A stretch of 64,000 nt of DNA, taken from positions 1 to 64,000 of the forward strand of contig CAKOKQ010000002.1 in assembly GCA_934095825.1 (NCBI GenBank). The letters are read 5' to 3'. Made by a program: the position numbers and the translations under genes. The stretch's first letter is position 1, and each line of letters starts with the position of its first letter. This DNA is from an uncultured Bacilli bacterium. Lineage in GTDB: Bacteria; Bacillota_I; Bacilli_A; RF39; UBA660. The notes beneath the pieces are model-generated. The model searched no databases. It was not told the origin of the DNA and saw only the letters and a program-made list of their open reading frames with translations. Positions 50,178-58,581 of this stretch are shown piece by piece.

Positions 50178-50645
50178 ATGTTAGAAGAAGCCTTAAAAGT
50201 CTTTGGCTTTACAAATATTTGCAGTTTAGAAGATTTAGATACTACTTATAAAAAATTAATTCGTAAAAACTATGAAGAAAATTTTCCTTATAATAAAGAA
50301 GCCGGTACCATGAATGTCCGTCTTTATGAATGGTCTTACCAAATTGTTTTACCATTTGCTATCGGTAAAGACTTGGAATTAAAAAGTGCCAGTTATTATG
50401 ATTTAGCTATGCTAAAAATCTTAATATTGCTGCAAAAATTAGGCTTAGATACTAAAAAAGCTAAAGAATTATATAATTTTGATAAAGTTTTAGGTTATAA
50501 TGAGAATTTTTTTAACTGGTGTATAGAAGAGTTAATAAAAAAAGATTTAATTCCTCTAACTGATGTAAATAAAGGCCTTCTTGAGGAATATTATAAATTC
50601 TTAACGGAAGAAAATAGTCCAAAATTAAACCGAAAAATGTTTTAA
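50178..50645 (+). CDS. Uncharacterised protein with J-domain-like N-terminus lacking HPD
   Basis: A 155-residue soluble protein. E-A-L-K-V-F-G-F-T-N-I-C-S-L-E-D-L-D-T-T-Y-K-K-L-I-R-K-N-Y near 4-32 follows the helix I-II pattern of J domains. The H-P-D tripeptide is replaced by N-F-P-Y, so it should not stimulate DnaK. The rest is helical. A start at ATG 50178 is preceded by GGTGAT. Function unknown. Confidence 0.5.
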   Translation: MLEEALKVFGFTNICSLEDLDTTYKKLIRKNYEENFPYNKEAGTMNVRLYEWSYQIVLPFAIGKDLELKSASYYDLAMLKILILLQKLGLDTKKAKELYNFDKVLGYNENFFNWCIEELIKKDLIPLTDVNKGLLEEYYKFLTEENSPKLNRKMF

Positions 50646-50733
50646 AAAGACATTTAAATTTACCAAGACAAAAAATAAGATTTAAAATTTTAAAAACTAT
50701 GATATACTAGTCATAGAAAGAGGTCTTGGAAAT

Positions 50734-51129
50734 ATGAAAATAAAATTCAAAAATACCAATATTAATTATGTAGTAACCAAAACTAAAAATAAAGAAGGCT
50801 TAGCTAGTAATGATTCATGGCTAATGGTAGATTTTTATGTCGAAAATGACGAATTCAGTTATCATAGCTGTCGTGAATCTTTAAGTTTAGGCGAAATAAT
50901 TGAAGCTTGCAATGTAATTCGCAAATTATATGATGAACCAGTAAAAGTTAGTGAAAAAATAACATTTATTAAAAATTACTTTAAAATTTATATTAAAAAT
51001 ACCCCAGAAAAGAAAACTATGGTTTTAAATTTAATTGATTTAAACGATAGCAAGAGAACTAGTTATAAAGTTTATTTTGAGCAAGAAGAAATATTGGAGT
51101 TTGTAGCTTTATCGCGAAATATTGCTTAA
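50734..51129 (+). CDS. Uncharacterised 131-residue protein
   Basis: A beta-rich soluble protein: F-K-N-T-N-I-N-Y, S-N-D-S-W-L-M-V-D-F-Y-V near 26-37, E-F-S-Y-H-S-C-R-E-S-L-S near 40-51 and a C-terminal F-E-Q-E-E-I-L-E-F. The layout recalls WapI-like immunity or small beta-sandwich proteins of Firmicutes, but there is no toxin gene nearby, so I give no function. GAGGTCTTGG is upstream of the ATG. Confidence 0.55.
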   Translation: MKIKFKNTNINYVVTKTKNKEGLASNDSWLMVDFYVENDEFSYHSCRESLSLGEIIEACNVIRKLYDEPVKVSEKITFIKNYFKIYIKNTPEKKTMVLNLIDLNDSKRTSYKVYFEQEEILEFVALSRNIA

Positions 51130-51211
51130 ATATAAAGTTAAGATAATTTAAAACTTACTTGTCTTAGAATTTTTATTCTAAAGATAAAATCTATTAGAGG
51201 TAGTGATTACT

Positions 51212-52303
51212 ATGAAAAAGAAAAAATTAATTATAATAAGTGTTATCTTTTTTACTATGGCTTTTTTGTTTTTACAGATAAATAGATATATGTTAAATAA
51301 AGATAATAAAGGTAGTGTTTTAGAAAATACAAATAATAGTCAAGAAAACATAAATAAGCAAGATAATGATGAGAATCATAATAAAGAAAATAGTGGCAAT
51401 AAAGAAAATGACAGTTCTAAAATCAATGCAGATAACAAATCAGAAGAAAAAAATAATGAAATAAAGAGTGAGGCAAATTCTAATAACGATTCTATTAAAA
51501 ATAATAATTCTGCTTCCAATAATAATTCGTCTAAACAAAATAATGGGAGTAGCCATAGCTCTAATAATAACTCTAGTGCTAGCGAAAATAAATCAAATAA
51601 TAATACTAAAAAAGATGATACTAGCACTTTAGATAATAAACTTTCTTTAAAATATCCAGCTATTGCTAAAGTCAGGGGTACAGAGATAACAAAAGGAAAG
51701 ACTAAAAATGGTTTTACTATAACTGAGATTGCGGGTATTACCTATATAGATGGGATTATGATGGTTAATAAAACTTATGGTTTACCTAGTGATTATTTAC
51801 CCGTTGATACCGTAGAAGATAGTAGGGGTAAGACTAATACTTGTAATAAGTGTATTAATAAATTAGCTTACTCATCATTTGCTACTATGAAAGCTGATGC
51901 GCAGGCCTTAGGGTTAAATATTTATATAGCTAGTGGGTATCGACCTTATGTTAGTCAAGAAAATATTTATAATCGTTATGTAAAAAGAGATGGCAAAAAG
52001 GCTGCTGACACTTATTCGGCCCGCCCCGGATATTCTGAACATCAAACAAGTTATACATTTGATTTAAATTCAATAAATGATTCATTTGCTAAAACTAATG
52101 AAGGTAAATGGGTTAATGAAAATGCTTATTTGTATGGTTTTATCATTAGATTTCCTAAAGGCAAAGATAGCTATACAGGTTATAAATATGAGTCATGGCA
52201 TTTGCGCTATGTAGGTTATGATTTAGCAAAGAAATTATATAATAATGGCAACTGGATAAGCTTAGAAGAATATTTTGGAGTAGATAGTAAATATCAAGAT
52301 TAA
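51212..52303 (+). CDS. D-alanyl-D-alanine carboxypeptidase, VanY family (M15)
   Basis: A 363-residue exported enzyme. A signal/anchor helix (about 5-22) is followed by an Asn/Ser/Lys/Glu-rich linker (about 30-145), then the catalytic domain. Zinc and catalytic residues are visible: S-G-Y-R-P-Y-V-S-Q near 247-255, S-A-R-P-G-Y-S-E-H near 275-283 with T-F-D-L-N following, and E-S-W-H-L-R-Y near 330. It trims D-Ala from peptidoglycan stems. The ATG at 51212 has AGAGG upstream; the GTG at 51203 is too close to it. Confidence 0.9.
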   Translation: MKKKKLIIISVIFFTMAFLFLQINRYMLNKDNKGSVLENTNNSQENINKQDNDENHNKENSGNKENDSSKINADNKSEEKNNEIKSEANSNNDSIKNNNSASNNNSSKQNNGSSHSSNNNSSASENKSNNNTKKDDTSTLDNKLSLKYPAIAKVRGTEITKGKTKNGFTITEIAGITYIDGIMMVNKTYGLPSDYLPVDTVEDSRGKTNTCNKCINKLAYSSFATMKADAQALGLNIYIASGYRPYVSQENIYNRYVKRDGKKAADTYSARPGYSEHQTSYTFDLNSINDSFAKTNEGKWVNENAYLYGFIIRFPKGKDSYTGYKYESWHLRYVGYDLAKKLYNNGNWISLEEYFGVDSKYQD

Positions 52304-52307
52304 TAGT

Positions 52308-53816
52308 ATGAAGAAGTATCAAGAATTAAAGAAAAATAGTAGAAAATCATTAAAATACCATTTGTTTTACAGTATTATTGTTTGTTTTCTTACCTCAACT
52401 ATATTAAACTTTAGCTATCGTACTGATAATTACGGAATTATAAATTACTTTTTAGAGATAGTAAATCTAAAAAAATTTTTGGCTCCCATTCTTAAATTTA
52501 AGCCAACTTATGGAATATTCGCTACTTTTTTTAGTCAATTAAGTGGTACAGGTTCCATTGCCTTAAGCCTTGTAAATATGTTTAATAACTTTGTGTTTAA
52601 AAAGATAATGCCTTCATCGGGAATTTTACTTTTGTCAGTTTTAACTTTCTTACTTCTTTATGTTTTTGTTGCTACTATCATAAATGTTGGTAAAAGTCGT
52701 TATTTTTTAGAACATTATAGTTATCAAGATACTAGCGTTAATAAATTATTATTTGTTTATTATACTAAAAGTATTTTTAATGTTGGTGAAGTAATGCTTA
52801 TTAAAATGCTTAAATCATTCCTTTGGTATTTTACTATTATCGGGGGCTTTATTAAGCATTATGAATACAGCATGATACCTTATATTTTGGCGGAAAATCC
52901 CAATGTGAAAGCTAAAGAAGCCTTTGCTATGTCTAAAAAAATGACGGATGGGCATAAATTAGAATTGTTTTTACTTGATTTAAGTTTTATCCCTTGGTAT
53001 ATTTTGGGACCTCTTACTTTTGGCTTGACTAATATTTTCTGTTACCGACCATTTAAAGAAATGTTAAAAGCTAGCATATATCTAGAATATCGTCGTCCTT
53101 TATTAAGTGAATTTCCTCAGATTTTTAAAGATAAATATTTAGATTGTCCAAATAAAAAAGGTGCTTATCCTGATAACTTATATTTCATTAAAGAGATTAG
53201 AACTGTTAAAGGTTTTAAATATGATTATAATTGTGATTATGATATATGGGATTTAATCTTAATTTTCTTTAATGTGGCTAATGTCGGTTGGTTATGGGAA
53301 ATCATGCTTTGTTTAATTTATGAAGAGCGACTAGTAAATAAAGGGACAATGTTGGGACCATGGTTACCAATTTATGGTTTTGGAGCTGTGTTTATAATCG
53401 TTTTGTTAAAAAAACTTCGGCAAAAACCTTATCTATTATTTTTTGCAGCCTTTTTATTATGTGGTATCTTAGAATATAGTACGGCTTGGTATTTAGAAAC
53501 TTTTAAAGGTTTAAAATGGTGGGATTATACGGGCTATTTCTTAAATATTCATGGGCGTATTTGTTTAGAAGGCTTAATCTTCTTCGGAATTGGGGGCTGT
53601 ATTTTAACTTATATGGTTTGCCCTTTACTTAAAAATCTTTATAAAAAAATGAATGTAAATGTTAAAAAATTTCTTTGTATAAGTTTAGTTTGTTTATATT
53701 TTGTTGACTTATGTTACTCGCATTTTTACCCAAATACTGGTGTTGGTATTACTAATCCAGTTAAAGTAAATACTGTTATCATTGATAAAAGACCAAATGA
53801 TATCGGTCAAAATTAA
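52308..53816 (+). CDS. DUF975-like and CmpB-like putative permease fusion
   Basis: A 502-residue membrane protein starting 4 bases after the carboxypeptidase gene. The first 260 residues look like the DUF975 family: S-R-K-S-L-K-Y-H near 11-18, A-F-A-M-S-K-K-M near 204 and L-S-F-I-P-W-Y-I-L-G near 223. The second half fits the putative ABC-transporter (CmpB, PF06541) family: G-P-W-L-P-I-Y-G-F-G near 346-355, E-Y-S-T-A-W-Y-L-E near 385 and W-W-D-Y-T-G-Y-F-L-N-I-H-G-R near 398. Neither has a proven transport role. The fusion links two groups usually seen apart. Confidence 0.72.
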   Translation: MKKYQELKKNSRKSLKYHLFYSIIVCFLTSTILNFSYRTDNYGIINYFLEIVNLKKFLAPILKFKPTYGIFATFFSQLSGTGSIALSLVNMFNNFVFKKIMPSSGILLLSVLTFLLLYVFVATIINVGKSRYFLEHYSYQDTSVNKLLFVYYTKSIFNVGEVMLIKMLKSFLWYFTIIGGFIKHYEYSMIPYILAENPNVKAKEAFAMSKKMTDGHKLELFLLDLSFIPWYILGPLTFGLTNIFCYRPFKEMLKASIYLEYRRPLLSEFPQIFKDKYLDCPNKKGAYPDNLYFIKEIRTVKGFKYDYNCDYDIWDLILIFFNVANVGWLWEIMLCLIYEERLVNKGTMLGPWLPIYGFGAVFIIVLLKKLRQKPYLLFFAAFLLCGILEYSTAWYLETFKGLKWWDYTGYFLNIHGRICLEGLIFFGIGGCILTYMVCPLLKNLYKKMNVNVKKFLCISLVCLYFVDLCYSHFYPNTGVGITNPVKVNTVIIDKRPNDIGQN

Positions 53817-53864
53817 ACTATCTAATTAATTAAAAATTTTGTGATATTAAAAAATATATTTTAA

Positions 53865-53892
53865 ACTCCAAATAAACTTTTTTCATATAATA
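53865..53892 (+). promoter_or_regulatory. Promoter of the Tyr/Pro-rich coat-like gene
   Basis: CATATAATA (53884-53892) contains a consensus TATAAT and also fits the sigma-K -10 form CATAnnnTA, with AC 17 bases upstream. No TTGACA-like -35 is visible. Which sigma factor reads it cannot be decided from sequence. Confidence 0.4.
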
Positions 53893-53911
53893 CTATGAAA
53901 GGAGTTTTTTT

Positions 53912-54145
53912 ATGTATTATAACTATAATTACAGTTATCGTGATGCAAATGGTAATCGCTTTATTTTCCCCTTTTTATTAGGAGGTCTTGCAGGTGGGGC
54001 TTTAGTTGGAGTAACTCGTCCACGCCCAGTTTATGTTAATGGACCATCTTACCAGCCTTATCAACCATATCCATATTATCCTTATGGTAATCCATACAGC
54101 ATGCCTCATGGTGCTTATTCTAACTCATACTATAGTTATTACTAA
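53912..54145 (+). CDS. Small Tyr/Pro-rich, coat-like protein
   Basis: A 77-residue protein with one hydrophobic Gly-rich stretch (F-L-L-G-G-L-A-G-G-A-L-V-G, about 21-33) and a tail rich in Tyr, Pro and Asn (P-Y-Q-P-Y-P-Y-Y-P-Y-G-N-P). Such composition is common among spore coat and cell-surface proteins of Bacilli. GAAAGGAG precedes the ATG. The gene's last 26 bases overlap the end of the convergent rodA gene. Confidence 0.65.
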   Translation: MYYNYNYSYRDANGNRFIFPFLLGGLAGGALVGVTRPRPVYVNGPSYQPYQPYPYYPYGNPYSMPHGAYSNSYYSYY

Positions 54146-55100
54146 ATTTTTTTAAGCCCAGACCTAATATCAAAAAAGTAGTAATGGTATGACTACCTCC
54201 ATAACTAAGAAAGGGTAGAGGAATACCAATGACTGGCAAAAGATTGAAATTCATACCAATATTTTCGGTAACTTGAAATAATAAAATATAAAGAAATAAA
54301 TTACTGAGTGGCGTTTTTAGTAAAAGCAGAATCGTAAAAATAAGAAAGTAACTTATAATAATGATATAAAAATTATAATAATTTTTACTAAGTAAATAGG
54401 CAAAGAAAAAGTCGTTGTTAGCCTCGGGAAAGTATAAAAGTTTACCCGAACCAATAGATATTAACGCATTATTAACTTGCATATTATCTTGATTTTTAAA
54501 AGCAGAGATTCTATCAAGACGATAATAAATACTTGTATCAAAAATATCAATAAAAATATCTTTTTGATAAAAATAAAGATAGAGAAGAGTGCCTACTAAA
54601 ATTAAAGAAATGCTGAAAAAAACAGTAATTTCTTTTTTTGCAAAGAATTTAGGTAAAAAAAAGAGAAAAATAATACCATAAATAATAACAGCACCAGTAT
54701 CGGGTTCGATAAAAGTTAAAATACTAGGAATTAAAAAGATTAAAATAAAAATAAGCTTGCTAAGAAAATTTTTATTATTAAGAAAGAAGGACACTAAAAT
54801 AAGACTAATCTTCGTAATTTCTGAGGGTTGAATGGAAATCTTATAGAGTTTTAACCAGCCTCTCGAACCATTAGTATAAGGATGAAATAATACTACAGTT
54901 AAAAGAATTATGCTTACAATATAAAGAATAATACTTATGATTTTCAAATGTTTTTCTTTTAATTTACTTACTAAAAATAAACTAATAAGTCCTAAAACAA
55001 ACCAGATTAATTGTTTAATTTGGTAATCATTTTTTAAGTAAAAAATACTTAAAAACTCTAAAATAAATATCGGTATTAAAATGATTAAATTCTTTTTCAT
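54120..55100 (-). CDS. rodA: Second SEDS protein (RodA-like)
   Basis: A 326-residue protein with about nine helices, shorter and more diverged than the FtsW at 38473. N-G-S-R-G-W-L near 76-82, I-Q-P-S-E-I-T-K near 89-96, E-P-D-T-G-A near 131-136 and P-F-L-S-Y-G-G-S-H near 300-308 are SEDS motifs. The shorter length and S-Y-G-G-S-H suit the RodA branch, which elongates the lateral wall. The end overlaps the convergent gene at 53912. The RodA name is a best guess. Confidence 0.78.
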   Translation of the reverse strand: MKKNLIILIPIFILEFLSIFYLKNDYQIKQLIWFVLGLISLFLVSKLKEKHLKIISIILYIVSIILLTVVLFHPYTNGSRGWLKLYKISIQPSEITKISLILVSFFLNNKNFLSKLIFILIFLIPSILTFIEPDTGAVIIYGIIFLFFLPKFFAKKEITVFFSISLILVGTLLYLYFYQKDIFIDIFDTSIYYRLDRISAFKNQDNMQVNNALISIGSGKLLYFPEANNDFFFAYLLSKNYYNFYIIIISYFLIFTILLLLKTPLSNLFLYILLFQVTENIGMNFNLLPVIGIPLPFLSYGGSHTITTFLILGLGLKKFSNNYSMS

Positions 55101-55165
55101 ATTTGTAGTATAGCCAAAGAAACTTTAATTATGTTAAAACATAAAATATTTTAGGAGGAATTCTT

Positions 55166-55447
55166 ATGAATAATAAATTACCAAAAGTTTTTGTGAATAA
55201 AATTGATAAAGAATTAAAGATTAATCAAGAAAGTACCCTTAGTTCGTCTTATACTTCCGTGAATTTAGATGAAATTTTAGATGATAAGGATAAATATTTA
55301 TTTAATCATCGTTATCTTATTACTTTAAAAAACAATACTACTTTAGAAGATAGTATTATAAGTAAACAAAATAATAAAATTCTTACTTTAGATAACCATA
55401 AAATTGCTATTGATGATATCAAAAGCATTACCGAAATTACTAAATAA
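55166..55447 (+). CDS. Uncharacterised 93-residue protein
   Basis: A soluble hydrophilic protein with V-F-V-N-K-I-D-K-E-L near 8-17, S-V-N-L-D-E-I-L near 31 and a pattern of short strands near the end. A strong ribosome-binding site (AGGAGG, about 55153-55158) precedes it. No motif is recognised. It lies between divergent rodA and a convergent PTS-like gene. Confidence 0.55.
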   Translation: MNNKLPKVFVNKIDKELKINQESTLSSSYTSVNLDEILDDKDKYLFNHRYLITLKNNTTLEDSIISKQNNKILTLDNHKIAIDDIKSITEITK

Positions 55448-55527
55448 AAGATTAAATGGTTGAACTTATTAAATAAAGAAGATGGTTCTAATTAATAGTT
55501 AAGAACAAAAAGATGAAAATACTGCAA

Positions 55528-55553
55528 TAAAAAAAGTAGGATAAAGGTCCTAC
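55528..55553 (-). terminator. Terminator of the IIB-like gene
   Basis: On the minus strand GTAGGA pairs with TCCTAC and is followed by seven T. It overlaps the 3' end of the gene. Confidence 0.7.
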
Positions 55554-55873
55554 AATAAATCATCAATACATTTTTTTAATTCTTTGGCGTCTTTACCAAA
55601 AATAATTTTCAATTGGTTATCAATTTCAACAATACCAGTTGCTCCTAAGGAGGTAATTCCATCTTTATTAACTTTAGAAACATCTTTTAAAATAACTTTA
55701 AAACGCGACATTGAACATTCTGCATTAATAATGTTATCTTTGCCTCCTAAGTATTGAACTAATTTATTAACTTCCTTTGCAAAATCTTTTTTATGAAATT
55801 TAATTACGACTAAAGCAATAATTAAAAGTACCGCTAAAATTATAGCATATTGTATATATACATTCATATTCAT
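55550..55873 (-). CDS. Membrane-anchored PTS glucose-type IIB domain
   Basis: A 107-residue protein: one N-terminal helix (about 9-25) then a complete IIB domain (L-V-Q-Y-L-G-G-K-D-N-I near 38-48, A-E-C-S-M-S-R-F at 51-58, L-G-A-T-G-I-V-E near 76). The Cys53 fits the phosphocysteine of glucose/maltose-type enzymes II, normally C-x-T-R-L; here it is C-S-M-S-R. No IIC or IIA gene is nearby, so it probably has a regulatory or acquired role and does not serve sugar uptake by itself. Confidence 0.78.
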   Translation of the reverse strand: MNMNVYIQYAIILAVLLIIALVVIKFHKKDFAKEVNKLVQYLGGKDNIINAECSMSRFKVILKDVSKVNKDGITSLGATGIVEIDNQLKIIFGKDAKELKKCIDDLL

Positions 55874-55986
55874 CTTTCTTCACCCATTTAATTATACTAT
55901 ATTAAACCCAAAAATAAAAGCGGCAAGGTAGCATATTGAAAAATTAATCATAAATTATTAGTGAATACAAGAAAGGGGAATATGTT

Positions 55987-56421
55987 ATGTGTAATAAGAA
56001 TAATCAAGATCCAAACTCTATTGCTGACATTTTAAAAGTGATTTTAGTTCTTCAACAAAATGCTTGTCCTGATTCATGCCTAGATACTTGCGACCGTCCA
56101 ATGTTAGGTGGGGGAACTTCTTGTTTAGTATGTAATACTCGTCCTGTTATGCTTTATACTACTGGTGGTAATTCCGTTGCTTGGAGTATGCCTACTACTA
56201 AAGATGTAACTGCGACTTGTGGTACAACAGGAGTTACTTGTTCTTCGGTTTTCCGTGTTGAAAAAGTAGAAAATAACTGTGCTACTTTTAGAGTTTTACA
56301 AGATAATCCTGACACTACTAGTTTGTATCCTTATGTTGCTACTAATTCTTTCTTCACTATGAATTTAAGTTGCTTATGCTGTCTAAGATGTTTATCTGAT
56401 ACTTATGTAGAATGCGTTTAA
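55987..56421 (+). CDS. Spore coat CotY/CotZ-like cysteine-rich protein
   Basis: A 144-residue protein with 14 cysteines. S-I-A-D-I-L-K-V-I-L-V-L-Q-Q-N-A near 11-26, C-N-T-R-P-V-M-L-Y near 49-57, F-R-V-E-K-V-E-N-N-C-A-T-F-R-V-L near 89-104 and N-S-F-F-T-M-N-L-S-C near 119-128 match CotY/CotZ proteins, which form the crust of Bacillus spores by disulphide links. GAAAGGGGAA precedes the ATG. It suggests that this lineage makes, or once made, spores. It is a single gene with its own terminator. Confidence 0.82.
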   Translation: MCNKNNQDPNSIADILKVILVLQQNACPDSCLDTCDRPMLGGGTSCLVCNTRPVMLYTTGGNSVAWSMPTTKDVTATCGTTGVTCSSVFRVEKVENNCATFRVLQDNPDTTSLYPYVATNSFFTMNLSCLCCLRCLSDTYVECV

Positions 56422-56440
56422 CAAAAGAATTTATAACTTT

Positions 56441-56478
56441 AAGACTACTGGCAAAAACTTTGCTGATAGTCTTTTATT
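56441..56478 (+). terminator. Rho-independent terminator of the cotYZ-like gene
   Basis: Stem AAGACTA with TAGTCTT, inner CAAA/TTTG pairing, followed by T-rich bases. Confidence 0.75.
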
Positions 56479-56590
56479 TTGATGCTTTATATGCTAAAAT
56501 CAATCCATAAAATTATTTTTATAAATTGTAAAATCAAAAAATCCAATTCATTTATTAAAATAATGTCATAGAATGGTGGTATTAATAAAT

Positions 56591-57607
56591 ATGTATCAAG
56601 AGATTAAGAATATAATAAAAAATCAAGCTAGCTATTTAGACGAGACAACATTAACATATTTTACTAATTATTTTTATGTTTTAGTAAAAAACAAAGCAAT
56701 TTATCAAGATTTAAATCTTGATAAATTGATAAATAATGCCCTGATGTATGCAAGTAAAATAGAATTTTATGATGAAAATCATCGAGTATATAGGGAAAAT
56801 GGTAGTGATACCAAAGGACTTTGTGATGCCGAAACTAAAACAATTTATATCAGAAGCAATTTGCCAGAGCCAATTAGGGAAATGACAATTTACCATGAAA
56901 TACATCATGCTGTCCAAACTAATCCTCTAACAAATGAAGTCGGTATTAATCAAACAAGTAATATTGGTAGATTAATAATGGAGGCCCAAACTCAATATTT
57001 TGCTGAAATAGTTTATACAGATGTACACGACATTCAATATGAAGAACGGGAAATTCCTTCTAATAAATTGCGCATGTTAAATGATGGAACAGTTATTTCG
57101 GCTTTGCATAATTATGAATTATATGACTGTTTTTTAAGTAAATTGGCTATTATTTTAGATGTATCAAAAGATTATTTTGTTTTTATAAATTTTTTGTATG
57201 AAGATAATGCTGGCCTGAAAGATTTAGAAGAAAAATATAATATTGCTAAGGAAAAATATCAACTACCTTATGATTTTGATGGCTTCATGCTAACCCTAGA
57301 CTATATTTATTATGTTGATTATTGTGCTTATAAAAAAAATCCTGAGAAGGAAAACATTTTAAGTGGCAAAGAAACTGCGTGCTATCATGAAATTCACCCT
57401 AATAAATATTTACAACTTTCTTTAGCAAAACAAAGAGAAGTTATAAACCATTTTGATGTCAATTATTTTTTAGCTTTATTGGAGAGCAAGCATCATTATC
57501 GTAAGTTTGCTAGATATGTGATTGACAATCAAAAACATGAACTAATTAATCAATATATTGCCACTTATTCTGAAACAGAAGCAAATATCCATAGTAAGAA
57601 ATCTTGA
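56591..57607 (+). CDS. Putative zinc metallopeptidase (HExxH)
   Basis: A 338-residue soluble protein. The zinc motif is Y-H-E-I-H-H-A-V-Q with H102, E103 and H106; E-A-Q-T-Q-Y-F-A-E near 130-138 may give the third ligand. The N-terminus is helical. I use ATG 56591 with GGTGG upstream; ATG 56573 is also in frame. It ends in TGA. No export signal. It resembles uncharacterised Firmicute proteins with the same motif; substrate unknown. Confidence 0.6.
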   Translation: MYQEIKNIIKNQASYLDETTLTYFTNYFYVLVKNKAIYQDLNLDKLINNALMYASKIEFYDENHRVYRENGSDTKGLCDAETKTIYIRSNLPEPIREMTIYHEIHHAVQTNPLTNEVGINQTSNIGRLIMEAQTQYFAEIVYTDVHDIQYEEREIPSNKLRMLNDGTVISALHNYELYDCFLSKLAIILDVSKDYFVFINFLYEDNAGLKDLEEKYNIAKEKYQLPYDFDGFMLTLDYIYYVDYCAYKKNPEKENILSGKETACYHEIHPNKYLQLSLAKQREVINHFDVNYFLALLESKHHYRKFARYVIDNQKHELINQYIATYSETEANIHSKKS

Positions 57608-57620
57608 ATTATTGAAAAAT

Positions 57621-57643
57621 AAAAAGACCGTCTTGGTCTTTTT
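57621..57643. terminator. Bidirectional terminator
   Basis: AAAAAGACC and GGTCTTTTT pair around GTCTT. It serves the convergent genes ending at 57607 (+) and 57649 (-). Confidence 0.85.
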
Positions 57644-57648
57644 AAGTT

Positions 57649-58560
57649 TTAGTTTTTATAAAAGCGATATAAGTTAATTGATGGTTGATTAAACATTCTA
57701 AAATTTATATTACTAGTTCCTAGTCCGCTTGAAACATATAATTTTGTATTATAGATTTCATAATAATCATTATGGTATTTTTTAGCGCCTTCTATATTTA
57801 TAAGTCCACCTAGAAAGGGAAGTCTAATAATACCACCGTGATTATGACCTGCCATGACTATATTATAATTATCATTTTTAATATTATCAAAATCATCGGG
57901 TTTATGGATTAAGGCTATTTTATAATTATCTGTAAGTTCAATTTTACTATTGATATCACTAATACCAACTAATTCGATAGGTTCATCATCATTATTATAG
58001 ATTAATTTAGCCTCATTATTTAAAAGAGTAAAACCACTATTAGTAATTAAATCCGAGAAACTATCACTTTCTAAATCCTCATTACTGGCAATCGCATATT
58101 TACCGATGGTGGCTTTTAATTTACTTAAATTGACTGCTATTTCAGCTTTAATTTTATCCGTAGGATTAATTCCTTTGGCAATTAAATCACCAGTAAAAAC
58201 AATAATATCAGGTTTTAGTTGGTTAACTTTATTTACCATTTTCTTAAGGCTAGATTCATTAATTGTTGTTCCATAGTGAATATCACTTATCTGGATTATT
58301 TTCATACCATCAAAACCCTTAGGGATTTCCTCGGAAATAATACTATATTCCTTAGTAACAACTTGTGATACACCGTAAAATCTTACAAATATAACTAACA
58401 AAATAAAAATAATAAATAAATTTTTAATAATTTTAAAAGAGTGATGTGTATCAACATCGGTAAACTCTTCATCAATTTTCTTATCGTCATCTAAAATGTC
58501 ATCTAATTTTTCTTCATTAAGTTTAGTTTTTTTAATTTTCTTTTTATCTTCTTTTTTCAT
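57649..58560 (-). CDS. Membrane-anchored metallophosphoesterase (YkuE-like)
   Basis: A 303-residue protein with a charged cytoplasmic N-terminus, one helix at about 48-66, and an extracellular phosphoesterase domain. I-S-D-I-H-Y-G-T near 92-99, F-T-G-D-L-I near 123-128 and A-G-H-N-H-G-G near 235-241 give the two-metal site. B. subtilis YkuE acts at the cell wall; the substrate here is not known. Last gene of the thioredoxin, CPBP, phosphoesterase run. Confidence 0.85.
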   Translation of the reverse strand: MKKEDKKKIKKTKLNEEKLDDILDDDKKIDEEFTDVDTHHSFKIIKNLFIIFILLVIFVRFYGVSQVVTKEYSIISEEIPKGFDGMKIIQISDIHYGTTINESSLKKMVNKVNQLKPDIIVFTGDLIAKGINPTDKIKAEIAVNLSKLKATIGKYAIASNEDLESDSFSDLITNSGFTLLNNEAKLIYNNDDEPIELVGISDINSKIELTDNYKIALIHKPDDFDNIKNDNYNIVMAGHNHGGIIRLPFLGGLINIEGAKKYHNDYYEIYNTKLYVSSGLGTSNINFRMFNQPSINLYRFYKN

Positions 58561-58581
58561 AACTATTCCTAAATAATATCC

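Noticed and set aside
55933..55957. Sigma-E promoter before the CotY/CotZ-like gene (ATATT and CATAAATT)
   Set aside because: The elements are only 11 bases apart, shorter than the roughly 14 required. CATAAATTA fits a sigma-K -10, but no suitable -35 was found.
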